In this document: one piece after another, positions 1-10,179 of the stretch
Layout of the letters: every line of letters starts with the position of its first letter
How positions within the stretch are numbered: the stretch's first letter is position 1
Source: Chromatiaceae bacterium
GTDB taxonomy: Bacteria > Pseudomonadota > Gammaproteobacteria > Chromatiales > Chromatiaceae
DNA length: 64,000 nt
Direction: 5' to 3'
NCBI GenBank assembly: GCA_022340805.1
Contig: JAJDNF010000056.1
Coordinates: 18,778-82,777 of the forward strand
Notes under the pieces: model-generated
What the model saw: the letters and a program-made list of their open reading frames with translations, nothing else
Told to the model about the DNA's origin: nothing
Database searches by the model: none
Translations under genes and position numbers: made by a program

Positions 1-519
1 ATTTTCGATGGCGGGCCGGAGGCGCTCGCGCGCTTTGGCCGTTACCGGCTGATAGGCGACACGATGCGCGGCGAGGCGACGGTCCCGGCAGGCTCCGTGG
101 CGCAGCGGGTACACAGCGCCTTGCGCGATGAGCCGGTCGTGCTGGCGCCGCCGCGTCGTTCGGCGCCGCGCTGGCTGCGACCGGTTGCGGGACTGGCGGT
201 GGCCGCATCGGTGGCGGCCGCTGCGGTGGTGGTCGCCCCGCAGCTGCTGAATGGCTCGAACCAGGGAGCGGACGCTGTGCAGCTCGCGCCCACTACCCCG
301 CAGATCACGATGGCGCCACAACCGGTGGCAGCCGGCCCGGCCGCGATACGCACCACGCAGGTCGATTCAAGCTCGGATGCGGCGCACTGGCAGACGGCCA
401 CGCAGGACATGCAGGCGAGGCTCAATCGCTTGTTGATCGAGCACAACGAATTCGGTGGACATACCGGCATCAATGGTCCGGTTCCGCATATCGGGTTCGT
501 GAGTTATGGCGGCCGCTAG
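1..519 (+). CDS. rseA: Anti-sigma-E factor RseA/MucA (5' truncated by window edge)
   Basis: Frame 1 is open from base 1 and reads ..FGRYRLIGDTMRGEATVPAGSVAQRV.., the typical RseA N-terminal motif, followed by a TM segment (LAVAASVAAAAVVVAPQLL). Located directly upstream of rseB-rseC-degP. Confidence 0.85.
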   Translation: MFDGGPEALARFGRYRLIGDTMRGEATVPAGSVAQRVHSALRDEPVVLAPPRRSAPRWLRPVAGLAVAASVAAAAVVVAPQLLNGSNQGADAVQLAPTTPQITMAPQPVAAGPAAIRTTQVDSSSDAAHWQTATQDMQARLNRLLIEHNEFGGHTGINGPVPHIGFVSYGGR

Positions 520-1618
520 CGGGTACCCGGGGATGCAAAGCGCGCTGCACAGCAGCACCAGCATGCTTATCCATATGTTCGCCTGCACAAGGCTGAGGCC
601 GGCGCGTCCGACGTGTCCCGAGCCCACCGGGACCCTGCGGAACCTGTTCGGATCATGCAGCAGCCGCTGGCTGGTCGCTTGTGGCAGTCTGCTGCTGGTG
701 GGCGCGGCACGCGCGGTCGATGTCTCACCGCATGCACTGCTCGAGCGGATGAACGATGCCGTCCGTCAACTCGATTACGAGGGGCGCTTCGTCGTGCAGT
801 CCGGCAGCCAGATAGATGCCATGTATATCGTGCACCGTTTCGATGGCGGCGCGGAAAAGGAGCGGGTGGTGTCGCTAACCGGCAGTCCACGCGAGATCAT
901 CCGCAGCGACGAGGCGGTAGCCTGCGTTGCACCTGGAAAACGTTTGATCAATGTCGATCGCGGCGCGCATGCGCGATCCTTTTCGCCGCTGCGGGGGGTT
1001 AGCGCCGAACAGCTCGAGATGTCTTACCACGTTGAGTTGCTGGCGCCGGGCCGGGTGGCTGGACATGACGCCTACCAGATTCTGATCCAGCCACGCGATG
1101 ATCTCCGCTATGGTTATCGCCTGTTTGTCGACCAGGACACGGCACTGCCGCTGCGCTCGATGATGTTCGACGAGGCGCAGCAGATCGTATCGCAGATGAT
1201 GTTTGTCGACCTGAAGACCGGGTCATCGGTGACACCGATCGAACACGATATCTCGGCCATGCAGGTGGCGCGGGCCGGCAACCCTGCGCCGATGCCATCC
1301 GAGCGTGAACGTCTCGCCCCGCCGGCATGGACGTTCGCGGACCTGCCGCCCGGTTTTCAGTTGAATGTACACAGGCGCAGGCCGCTGGCCGAGGCCAACG
1401 GCGATCTGGAACATTTTATCTTCTCGGACGGACTGGCGAGCGTGTCTGTGTATATCGAGCCGCACGCCGGTGATGAGGCGCTGAACGGCGAGTCCTCGTT
1501 GGGAGCGGCCAAGGCGGTCGGGCGGATTCTCGGTGATCACGACGTGGTGGTGGTCGGCGAGGTCCCACTCAAGACGCTGTACTGGTTCGCCGAGCATGTC
1601 CGGGCGGCGTCTCGATGA
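506..1618 (+). CDS. rseB: Sigma-E factor regulatory protein RseB/MucB (exact start uncertain, probably internal to the ORF)
   Basis: 370-aa ORF; ..ALLERMNDAVRQLDYEGRFVVQSGSQIDAMYIVHRFDGG.. is MucB/RseB-like; between rseA and rseC. Confidence 0.85.
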   Translation: MAAASGYPGMQSALHSSTSMLIHMFACTRLRPARPTCPEPTGTLRNLFGSCSSRWLVACGSLLLVGAARAVDVSPHALLERMNDAVRQLDYEGRFVVQSGSQIDAMYIVHRFDGGAEKERVVSLTGSPREIIRSDEAVACVAPGKRLINVDRGAHARSFSPLRGVSAEQLEMSYHVELLAPGRVAGHDAYQILIQPRDDLRYGYRLFVDQDTALPLRSMMFDEAQQIVSQMMFVDLKTGSSVTPIEHDISAMQVARAGNPAPMPSERERLAPPAWTFADLPPGFQLNVHRRRPLAEANGDLEHFIFSDGLASVSVYIEPHAGDEALNGESSLGAAKAVGRILGDHDVVVVGEVPLKTLYWFAEHVRAASR

Positions 1619-2136
1619 TCGAAGAGCAGGCGCAGGTTGTCCGAGTCAGCGACGGTTTCGCCGAAATCGTCACGCTGCGCAGGGATGCGTGCGGGTCCTG
1701 TGCCGCCAAGGGCGGCTGCGGCACATCATTGCTCGCCGCGTGGTTTCCGCGACGCCAATTCTCGTTTCTGGTGAAGAACGACATCGCTGCGGTGGCTGGC
1801 GACGAGGTGATCGTCGGCCTCGACGAAGGCCAACTGCAGCGTGGCTCGCTGTTGCTGTACGCGGTGCCGCTGGCAGGACTGCTGCTCGGCGCGATCCTGG
1901 GTGAACGTGCCTTTGCAGGTCTTGGGCTGTCTTCGGAACTCGGGTCCGTTGTTCTTGGTCTATCAGGCCTGATCGTCGCCTTGATGCTCGTGCGCCGGAC
2001 TGCATCCAAGGCACTCATCGGTGGCGAGGCGGGTGTCAGGCTTCTGCGTCTGGCGCGTCGTCCGGTAGTCTTCTCGGCCAGCGGCATCCTGATGCCGCAG
2101 GCACAACAAACGCAAGGTTCAGGAAGTAGACAATGA
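1615..2136 (+). CDS. rseC: SoxR-reducing / sigma-E positive regulator RseC/MucC
   Basis: 173 aa; CGSCAAKGGCGTSLL cysteine motif and two TM segments; overlaps rseB stop. Confidence 0.85.
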   Translation: MIEEQAQVVRVSDGFAEIVTLRRDACGSCAAKGGCGTSLLAAWFPRRQFSFLVKNDIAAVAGDEVIVGLDEGQLQRGSLLLYAVPLAGLLLGAILGERAFAGLGLSSELGSVVLGLSGLIVALMLVRRTASKALIGGEAGVRLLRLARRPVVFSASGILMPQAQQTQGSGSRQ

Positions 2137-3566
2137 AGAAGATCATGAGGCATCAATTCCAGTTGCTGCTTGGGACCGCCCTGTTGGGCCTGGCGCTAAG
2201 CACAGCTACGTTCGCACGCGATCTCCCTGACTTCACGACACTGGCCGAGCAGAACAGCCCGGCGGTCGTGAACATCAGTACCGAGCAGAAGTCATTGTTG
2301 CAGAGAAAGATGCCCAAGGGGTTCTCAGCGCCAGACCTGCCGGAGGACAGCCCGCTGAATGATCTGTTCAAGCACTTTTTCGGTGAGGGTGGCGACGACC
2401 TTGGCGATCGCGACACCGAGTCACTTGGCTCCGGCTTCGTCGTATCCTCGGACGGCTATATTCTGACCAACTACCACGTGGTCGCGGATGCCGACGAGAT
2501 CCAGGTGCATTTCAGCGACCGACGGACCTACCAGGCGAAGGTGATCGGGTCCGACAGGGGCAGCGACGTGGCCCTGATCAAGATCGAGGCGACCGGCCTG
2601 CCGACCGTGAAGATCGGCAAGAGCAACGATCTGAAGGTAGGCGAATGGGTGCTGGCGATCGGCTCGCCGTTCGGCTTCGACCATACCGTCACGGCCGGCA
2701 TCGTCAGCGCCAAGGGGCGCAGTCTGCCGAGCGAGAACTATGTCCCCTTCATCCAGACCGATGTGGCCATCAACCCCGGCAATTCGGGTGGACCGCTGAT
2801 CAACCTCGACGGCGAGGTGGTCGGGATAAACTCGCAAATCTACAGTCGTACTGGCGGCTTCATGGGCCTATCGTTCGCGATCCCGATCGAACTTGCAATG
2901 AACGTGGCTGACCAGCTGCGCGAATTCGGGCGCGTCTCGCGCGGCTATCTCGGGGTGTTGATCCAGGACGTCGATCGCAACCTTGCCGAGTCTTTCGGCA
3001 TGGCGCAGCCGCATGGCGCGCTGGTGTCGCGCGTGATGCCGGATTCGCCGGCCGACAAGGCCGGGATCAAGGTCGGCGACATCATCCTCGCCTTCAACGG
3101 CAAGCGTCTGCTCAATTCGAGCCAGTTGCCGCCACTGGTCGGCACCACCCGGATCGACGACAAGGCGACCCTGCTGGTGCTGCGCGGTGGCCATGAGCGT
3201 GACATCCAGGTCTCGGTCGGGCAACTTCCCGACCAAGAGCAGGCGGCCGAGCCCGAACCGGCGAAGGCCGAACCGGACCAGATCGAGCAGATCGGCCTGG
3301 TGGTCATCGATATCGAGCCGCAGGTCCGCGAACAACTCGGCATGGAGGGCAGTGGTGGGGCCCTGGTCGGCAAGGTGTCGCCCGGTCCTGCGCAGGATGC
3401 GGGGCTGCGCCGCGGTGACATCGTGCTGATGTTCGATGGTGTGGACGTCAAGAGTGCCAAGCATCTGCGCGAGCTGATCGACAAGGCCGGGGACAAGCGC
3501 ACCGTCGCGGTCCTGGTCAGGCGCGGCGAGAGCCCGATGTTCCTGGCCTTGCGCCTCAACAGCTGA
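2133..3566 (+). CDS. degP: Periplasmic serine protease DegP/MucD (DegQ family), trypsin plus two PDZ domains
   Basis: 477 aa; GSGFVVSSDGYILTNYHVV, DVALIKIE, NPGNSGGPLINLDGEVVGIN catalytic motifs; signal peptide; sigma-E operon context. Confidence 0.93.
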   Translation: MKKIMRHQFQLLLGTALLGLALSTATFARDLPDFTTLAEQNSPAVVNISTEQKSLLQRKMPKGFSAPDLPEDSPLNDLFKHFFGEGGDDLGDRDTESLGSGFVVSSDGYILTNYHVVADADEIQVHFSDRRTYQAKVIGSDRGSDVALIKIEATGLPTVKIGKSNDLKVGEWVLAIGSPFGFDHTVTAGIVSAKGRSLPSENYVPFIQTDVAINPGNSGGPLINLDGEVVGINSQIYSRTGGFMGLSFAIPIELAMNVADQLREFGRVSRGYLGVLIQDVDRNLAESFGMAQPHGALVSRVMPDSPADKAGIKVGDIILAFNGKRLLNSSQLPPLVGTTRIDDKATLLVLRGGHERDIQVSVGQLPDQEQAAEPEPAKAEPDQIEQIGLVVIDIEPQVREQLGMEGSGGALVGKVSPGPAQDAGLRRGDIVLMFDGVDVKSAKHLRELIDKAGDKRTVAVLVRRGESPMFLALRLNS

Positions 3567-3569
3567 GCG

Positions 3570-3827
3570 TTGGCGACGCCGCCTCCCGTCTTCTACTTTC
3601 GGGACGGCTGCCACCTGTGCGAGGAACTGGCAGCCGTATTGTTTCGTGGCTGGCCGGAACAGGCTGCGGTCATGGAGTGGCGCGATGTCGATGCGCGCCC
3701 GGAGTGGCGCAGGATGCACGGTGCGTCTGTCCCGGTGCTGATGGCGGGCGACCAGGTCGTCTGTGCACTGCTGCCGGACTTGGCACGGATCGAGCAGTAT
3801 TTCGGACCCATGGCGAATCCGGTATAA
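3570..3827 (+). CDS. Glutaredoxin-like (DUF836/YruB-like) small protein, TTG start
   Basis: 85 aa with [17 protein letters not shown] redox motif; between degP and lepA. Confidence 0.7.
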   Translation: MATPPPVFYFRDGCHLCEELAAVLFRGWPEQAAVMEWRDVDARPEWRRMHGASVPVLMAGDQVVCALLPDLARIEQYFGPMANPV

Positions 3828-3828
3828 T
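3823..3828 (+). promoter_or_regulatory. Candidate -10 element (TATAAT) of a lepA promoter
   Basis: Perfect TATAAT at 3823-3828, about 97 nt upstream of the lepA ATG; the -35 is weak by eye. Confidence 0.4.
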
Positions 3829-3860
3829 CCGCGCATCTTGCTGCGGGACGAACATCCAGA

Positions 3861-3892
3861 ACGGAACTTTCCGATGGAAAGTTCCGTTTTTT
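3861..3892 (+). terminator. Intrinsic terminator / possible attenuator in the lepA leader
   Basis: Perfect 12-bp inverted repeat ACGGAACTTTCC-GAT-GGAAAGTTCCGT followed by a T-run, ending about 33 nt before the lepA ATG. Confidence 0.75.
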
Positions 3893-3924
3893 CATCCGCT
3901 TGGCCTCATCCTGACCCCACGTGC

Positions 3925-5730
3925 ATGACCGACCAAAGTCATATCAGAAATTTCTCGATCATCGCCCACATTGACCACGGTAAATCGACGATCGCAGATC
4001 GATTCATCCAGGTCTGCGGGGGGCTGACCCAACGCGAGATGGCCGCGCAGGTCCTCGACTCGATGGATATCGAGCGTGAGCGTGGTATCACTATCAAGGC
4101 ACAGTCGGTCACGCTCCATTACCCGGCGCGCAACGGCGAGATCTACCAGCTCAACTTCATCGACACACCCGGACACGTGGATTTCTCCTACGAGGTGTCG
4201 CGTTCACTGGCGGCCTGCGAAGGGGCCCTGCTGGTCGTCGACGCCGCCCAGGGTGTCGAGGCACAGAGTGTGGCCAATTGCTACACCGCGATCGAACAGG
4301 GCCTGGAGGTCCTACCGGTATTGAACAAGATCGATCTGCCGTCGGCGGACCCCGATCGCGTGGTCACCGAGATCGAGGAGATCATCGGCATTGAGGCAAC
4401 CGAAGCGCTGCATGTCAGCGCCAAGACTGGACTCGGCATACCCGACCTGCTCGAGGCCCTGGTCGCACATGTCCCGCCGCCAAAGGGCGATCCGGCCGCG
4501 CCTTTGCAGGCCTTGATCATCGACTCCTGGTTTGATTCCTATGTCGGTGTGATCTCGCTGATCCGGGTGGTCAACGGCGCGATCCGGCCCAAGGACAAGA
4601 TGCGCGTGATGTCGACCGGGCGGGTGTACCAGGTCGAAAAGGTCGGCGTGTTCACGCCCAAGCGCCTCGACAAGGGCGAGCTCGGCACCGGCGAGGTCGG
4701 TTTCGTGATCGCGGGGATCAAGGAGGTCGACGGGGCCCCGGTTGGCGACACGCTGACCCTGGAAAACCGCCGCGCGGCCTCGGCATTGCCCGGTTTCCGC
4801 GAGGTCCGTCCGCGCGTGTTCGCCGGCCTTTACCCGATCAGCTCGGACGACTACGACGGGTTCCGCGACGCCCTGCAAAAGCTCAAACTCAACGATTCCG
4901 CGCTGCACTATGAGCCGGAGACCTCGCAGGCGCTGGGATTCGGTTTTCGTTGCGGCTTCCTCGGTATGCTGCACATGGAGATCGTGCAGGAGCGCCTCGA
5001 GCGTGAATACAACCTCGATCTGATCACCACCGCGCCCACGGTGGTCTACGAGATCGAGTTGAACGACGGCAGTGTGATCCTGATCGACAACCCGGCGACC
5101 CTGCCGGATCCGGGCAAGTTCCGCGAAGTGCGCGAACCGATCATCGAGGCCCATATCCTGGTTCCGCAGGACTACCTTGGCAATGTGATCAATCTGTGCA
5201 TCGAAAAGCGCGGCATGCAGAAGAACATGCAATACCTGGGCGGACAGGTGCAGCTGGTCTACGAATTACCGATGAACGAGGTCGTGCTGGATTTCTTCGA
5301 TCGCCTGAAATCGGTCAGCCGCGGCTATGCCTCTTTCGAATATGAATTCAAACGCTTCCAGCCGGCGCCGCTGGTCAAGCTGGATATTCTGATCAATGCC
5401 GAACGGGTCGACGCCCTGTCGCTGATCGTCCATCGTGACCACGCAGAGGCGCGCGGTCGCGAGCTCACTGAGCGCATGCGCGACATCATTCCGCGGCAGA
5501 TGTTCGAGGTCGCGATCCAGGCCGCGATCGGCAGCAAGGTGATTGCCCGCTCCACGGTCAAGGCGTTGCGCAAGAACGTGACCGCGAAGTGCTACGGCGG
5601 AGATGTCACGCGCAAACGTAAGCTCTTGGAAAAACAGAAGGCCGGCAAGAAGCGCATGAAGCAGGTCGGCCGCGTAGAGATCCCGCAAGAAGCATTCCTC
5701 GCGGTGCTGCAGGTGGGGAAGGACAACTGA
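3925..5730 (+). CDS. lepA: Elongation factor 4 (LepA)
   Basis: [29 protein letters not shown]..; full-length translational GTPase motifs ([18 protein letters not shown]). Confidence 0.97.
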   Translation: MTDQSHIRNFSIIAHIDHGKSTIADRFIQVCGGLTQREMAAQVLDSMDIERERGITIKAQSVTLHYPARNGEIYQLNFIDTPGHVDFSYEVSRSLAACEGALLVVDAAQGVEAQSVANCYTAIEQGLEVLPVLNKIDLPSADPDRVVTEIEEIIGIEATEALHVSAKTGLGIPDLLEALVAHVPPPKGDPAAPLQALIIDSWFDSYVGVISLIRVVNGAIRPKDKMRVMSTGRVYQVEKVGVFTPKRLDKGELGTGEVGFVIAGIKEVDGAPVGDTLTLENRRAASALPGFREVRPRVFAGLYPISSDDYDGFRDALQKLKLNDSALHYEPETSQALGFGFRCGFLGMLHMEIVQERLEREYNLDLITTAPTVVYEIELNDGSVILIDNPATLPDPGKFREVREPIIEAHILVPQDYLGNVINLCIEKRGMQKNMQYLGGQVQLVYELPMNEVVLDFFDRLKSVSRGYASFEYEFKRFQPAPLVKLDILINAERVDALSLIVHRDHAEARGRELTERMRDIIPRQMFEVAIQAAIGSKVIARSTVKALRKNVTAKCYGGDVTRKRKLLEKQKAGKKRMKQVGRVEIPQEAFLAVLQVGKDN

Positions 5731-5784
5731 CCGGGCCCCCATCGATCGCATGGGGAGCGCGTATCACTGAGTTTGGGAAGGAAG

Positions 5785-6627
5785 ATGCAGACGACCTTGA
5801 TTTTCGCCTTTTTTGCACTGCTCGTTTGGGTGGTGGTCGCGTTCGGCATCGAGCCGGCCCTGGCCCTTGCCACCTTGGTTACCGGCGTGGTCTGGCTGGC
5901 CTATCGCCTGGTGAAGGGCAAGTCGGACAAGCAGACGTTGCCGTCCAGCATCGAATATGCGCGCTCGTTCTTCCCCATCTTCCTGATCGTGTTGCTGCTG
6001 CGCGCATTTCTCGTCGAGCCGTTCCGCATACCCTCAGGTTCGATGATGCCGACGCTGCTGGTTGGGGATTTCATCCTGGTGAACAAGTTCGCCTATGGCA
6101 TCCGGCTGCCGGTGAGCAAGACCAAGGTGGTCGGGGTAGGGGAGCCGAAACGCGGGGATATCGTGGTGTTCCGCTGGCCGGTCAACCCGCGTCTGGACTA
6201 TATCAAGCGCGTGGTCGGCCTGCCCGGCGATCGTATTCATTACCAGAACAAGACCCTTTTCATAAACGGCAAGCCGGTGCCTATCGAGGCCGTCGGGCAG
6301 TATCAGCCGGAAGGCTCGGGGATGCGTGCACTCGGCTCGATCGAGGGTCGCGAGCAACTCGGCGACGTGCAGCATGCCGTGCTGGTCAACCCGCTGGCGC
6401 CGGACTTCAGTCCGTCATGCGGCTTTATGGGGCACCGCGAGGTCACTGTGCCCGAGGGCCACTATCTGATGATGGGAGACAACCGCGATGACAGCAACGA
6501 CGGCCGCTGTTGGGGCTTTGTCCCTGAGGAAAACCTGGTCGGCAAGGCATTTTTCGTCTGGCTGAGCTGGGATTGGCAGCGTTCGGGCTTCTTTGCGCCG
6601 AGTCGCATCGGCTCCATCGAGAACTGA
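5785..6627 (+). CDS. lepB: Signal peptidase I
   Basis: PFRIPSGSMMPTLLVGDFILVNKFAYG; KRVVGLPGDRI; MGDNRDDSNDGRCWGFVPEENLVGKA. Confidence 0.96.
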   Translation: MQTTLIFAFFALLVWVVVAFGIEPALALATLVTGVVWLAYRLVKGKSDKQTLPSSIEYARSFFPIFLIVLLLRAFLVEPFRIPSGSMMPTLLVGDFILVNKFAYGIRLPVSKTKVVGVGEPKRGDIVVFRWPVNPRLDYIKRVVGLPGDRIHYQNKTLFINGKPVPIEAVGQYQPEGSGMRALGSIEGREQLGDVQHAVLVNPLAPDFSPSCGFMGHREVTVPEGHYLMMGDNRDDSNDGRCWGFVPEENLVGKAFFVWLSWDWQRSGFFAPSRIGSIEN

Positions 6628-6700
6628 GTCGCGACAGAATTTTCAAGCCAGGCATTGAGTCTGCCGATACATCGGTTACCCTTATTGCAGGAATAGCCTT

Positions 6701-7080
6701 ATGACACCGAAGCTTATGGTCAAGAAACAGAGCGGCATGACCATGCTGTCCTGGCTCATCGTGCTTGCCATCGTAGTGTTTTTCATCCTGATCGGCATCA
6801 AGATGGTGCCGACCTACCTGGAAAACTACTCGATCAAGCAGGTGCTGAAGAACATGGAGAACGACCGCGACGTACGTGCCATGTCGGCCGGGGAGATGAA
6901 GAAATCCTTCCTCAAGCGCCTCAAGATCAACAGCGTCTACGAATTCGATCGCGACGCCATCAAGATCAAGAAAGAAAAGTCCGGCACCAGCTTTAAGGTG
7001 GACTACGAAATCCGCAAACCGGTCGCCGGTAATGTCTCGATCATTATGGTATTTTCGGAATCCGCCAACTTTCCTCCACC

Positions 7081-7084
<4 letters not shown>
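6701..7084 (+). CDS. DUF4845 family membrane protein
   Basis: 127 aa, single N-terminal TM, between lepB and rnc (conserved synteny). Confidence 0.75.
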
Positions 7085-7745
<661 letters not shown>

Positions 7746-7749
<4 letters not shown>

Positions 7750-8633
7750 GTTTTCGCAGCGGATATGCGGTCCTGGTGGGGCGACCCAATGTCGGCAAGT
7801 CGACACTGTTGAACCGGCTGCTCGGACAAAAACTGGCCATCACCTCGCATAAGCCGCAGACCACACGGCACCGTATCCTCGGCATCCGTTCGCAGGACGA
7901 CGGACAGATCGTGTTCGTGGACACACCGGGGATCCACGATCGCGGCGGCAAGGCGATGAACCAGTATCTCAACCGTACCGCCTACACTGCGCTACAGGAC
8001 GTCGACGTGGCGATTTTCGTGGTCCAGGCGATGGCCTGGATGCCGGAGGACGAACGCGTACTGAATGCCATCGAGCGCGCGGGTGTGCCGGCGATCGTCG
8101 CAGTGAACAAGGTCGACCTGATCTCGCCCAAGGAAAAACTGCTGCCGTTCATGCAGACCCTGGCGAGCCGCCACGCGTTCGTCGAGATGGTCCCGGTATC
8201 GGCGCGCGACGGCGAGAACGCCGAGGTGCTTGCACAAGCGGTCTTGAATCGCCTGCCCGAGGGTGAGCCGATCTTTCCGGATGATCAGCTCAGCGATCGT
8301 TCGGAACGTTTTTTCGCCGCCGAACTTCTGCGCGAGCAGTTGATCCGTCGCTACCACCGCGAGCTACCCTACTCGGTGACTGTCGAGATCGAGCGTTTTG
8401 AAGAGGTGGATGGTCGCTACGACATTGGGGCGGTGATCTGGGTCGAGCGCGAGAGCCAACGCGCGATTCTGCTGGGCAAGGGCGGCGAGGCAATGAAGCA
8501 GGCCGCGACCGCCGCGCGCAAGGCAATGAATGATTTCTTCCAGACCCGTGTGCATCTGGAGGTCTGGATCAAGGTCAAGAAAAGCTGGTCCAGTGACGAG
8601 GCCAGTCTGGTCTCGCTGGGTTACACGGATTGA
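7746..8633 (+). CDS. era: GTPase Era
   Basis: GYAVLVGRPNVGKSTLLNRLLGQKLAITSHKPQTTRHRILGI; KH domain. Confidence 0.97.
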
Positions 8634-8636
8634 ATA

Positions 8637-9323
8637 TTGGACGCGCAGAGCCTGCAGCCCGCCTATGTTCTGCATACGCGACGCTATGGTGACAGCAGCC
8701 TGATCGCCGACCTGTTTGTGCGCGAACAGGGCCGCGTGGCCTGTATCGCCAAGGGCGTGTTGCGGGCACGCAGAGCGGACACCCGGATCCAGCCTTTCCA
8801 ACCCCTGTTGGTCGATGTGCGCGGGCGCAGCGAGGTGCTGACCCTGGCGCGCGCCGAGCCGGCCGGTGCAGCACTGCAACTGCTTGGCCGCGGTCTGTAC
8901 TGCGGCCTCTATCTCAACGAGCTCCTGCTCAAGCTGACGCCCCGCCAGGATGCCTACCCGGCGCTGTTCGATGATTACGCGCTGGCGATCCAGGCAATGC
9001 AGGCGGGTGGACAGTTGGAGCCGGTACTGCGCCATTTCGAGGTCAGGCTGCTGGAACACCTGGGCCTGGGGCTGGTGCTCGAACACGATTACCGGGGACA
9101 GCCGGTCGTCGCCGAGCGCCGTTACATTTATGATGTCGGTGCCGGCCCTCAACAGTGTATCGGCGACGAGCCGACTGCGATCCACGGCCGTACACTGTTG
9201 GCGCTCAGGTCTGGAGAATTGGCCGACCGCGCATCACTGCGCGAGGCCAGGGAACTCATGCGCCGGGTCCTGCATCATCACCTCGATGGACGGCCGCTGC
9301 GCAGCCGCGAACTGTTTCGATGA
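8637..9323 (+). CDS. recO: DNA repair protein RecO (TTG start)
   Basis: LQPAYVLHTRRYGDSSLIADLFVREQGRVACIAKGVLRARR; follows era. Confidence 0.93.
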   Translation: MDAQSLQPAYVLHTRRYGDSSLIADLFVREQGRVACIAKGVLRARRADTRIQPFQPLLVDVRGRSEVLTLARAEPAGAALQLLGRGLYCGLYLNELLLKLTPRQDAYPALFDDYALAIQAMQAGGQLEPVLRHFEVRLLEHLGLGLVLEHDYRGQPVVAERRYIYDVGAGPQQCIGDEPTAIHGRTLLALRSGELADRASLREARELMRRVLHHHLDGRPLRSRELFR

Positions 9324-9368
9324 ATGCGGGCCCGCGCAACCAGAACAACCGCTACCCGACGACGAGAC

Positions 9369-10106
9369 ATGAGCAACTACGAAAGACTGCTGGGCATCAA
9401 CATCGACCACGTCGCGACGCTGCGCCAGGCGCGCGGGACACGTTATCCGGAGCCTATCCAGGCGGCCCTGGTGGCCGAGCAGGCTGGTGCCGATTCGATC
9501 ACACTGCACCTGCGCGAGGATCGGCGGCACATTCAGGACCGCGACGTCGAGATGCTGCGCGGTATCCTGCAGACGCGTATGAACCTGGAGATGGCCGCCA
9601 CCGCCGAGATGCTCGACATTGCGACGCGCATACGGCCGGCTGACTGTTGCCTGGTGCCGGAGAAGCGCGCCGAATTGACCACCGAAGGCGGCCTGGATGC
9701 CGCAGCCAGCATCCCCTACCTGAGGGACTACTGTGCCGCGCTGGCCGCTGCCGGTGTGCGCGTTTCGCTGTTCATCGATGCCGATCCGCGGCAACTCGAG
9801 GCGGCGGTCGAGATCGGGGCACCGGTGGTCGAGATCCACACCGGTCACTATGCCGACGCGCCCGAACCTTACGCTGCGCAGGCCGCGCTGGGACGGATTG
9901 CGAATGCAGTCAGTCAGGGTCTGCAGCTTGGCCTGCAGGTCAATGCCGGGCATGGCCTGGACTATCACAACGTGAGGGGCGTGGCGGCGATAGACGGGAT
10001 CCTCGAATTCAACATCGGTCACGCGATCGTCAGCCGGGCCTTGTTCGCCGGTCTGCACAACGCGGTCGCCGACATGAAGCGCCTGTTACAGCCGCCAGGG
10101 GCATGA
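9369..10106 (+). CDS. pdxJ: Pyridoxine 5'-phosphate synthase
   Basis: [29 protein letters not shown]..; [12 protein letters not shown]. Confidence 0.96.
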   Translation: MSNYERLLGINIDHVATLRQARGTRYPEPIQAALVAEQAGADSITLHLREDRRHIQDRDVEMLRGILQTRMNLEMAATAEMLDIATRIRPADCCLVPEKRAELTTEGGLDAAASIPYLRDYCAALAAAGVRVSLFIDADPRQLEAAVEIGAPVVEIHTGHYADAPEPYAAQAALGRIANAVSQGLQLGLQVNAGHGLDYHNVRGVAAIDGILEFNIGHAIVSRALFAGLHNAVADMKRLLQPPGA

Positions 10107-10179
10107 GCAGGGCGGGTCGGGAGCTTGCGCCCTGATGCCGACGAAGGCCGTTCCGTCAAGGCTGCCGGCAGGTCTGCGC

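Noticed and set aside
4312-5232. 306-aa minus-strand ORF within lepA
   Set aside because: Antisense shadow of a highly conserved gene.
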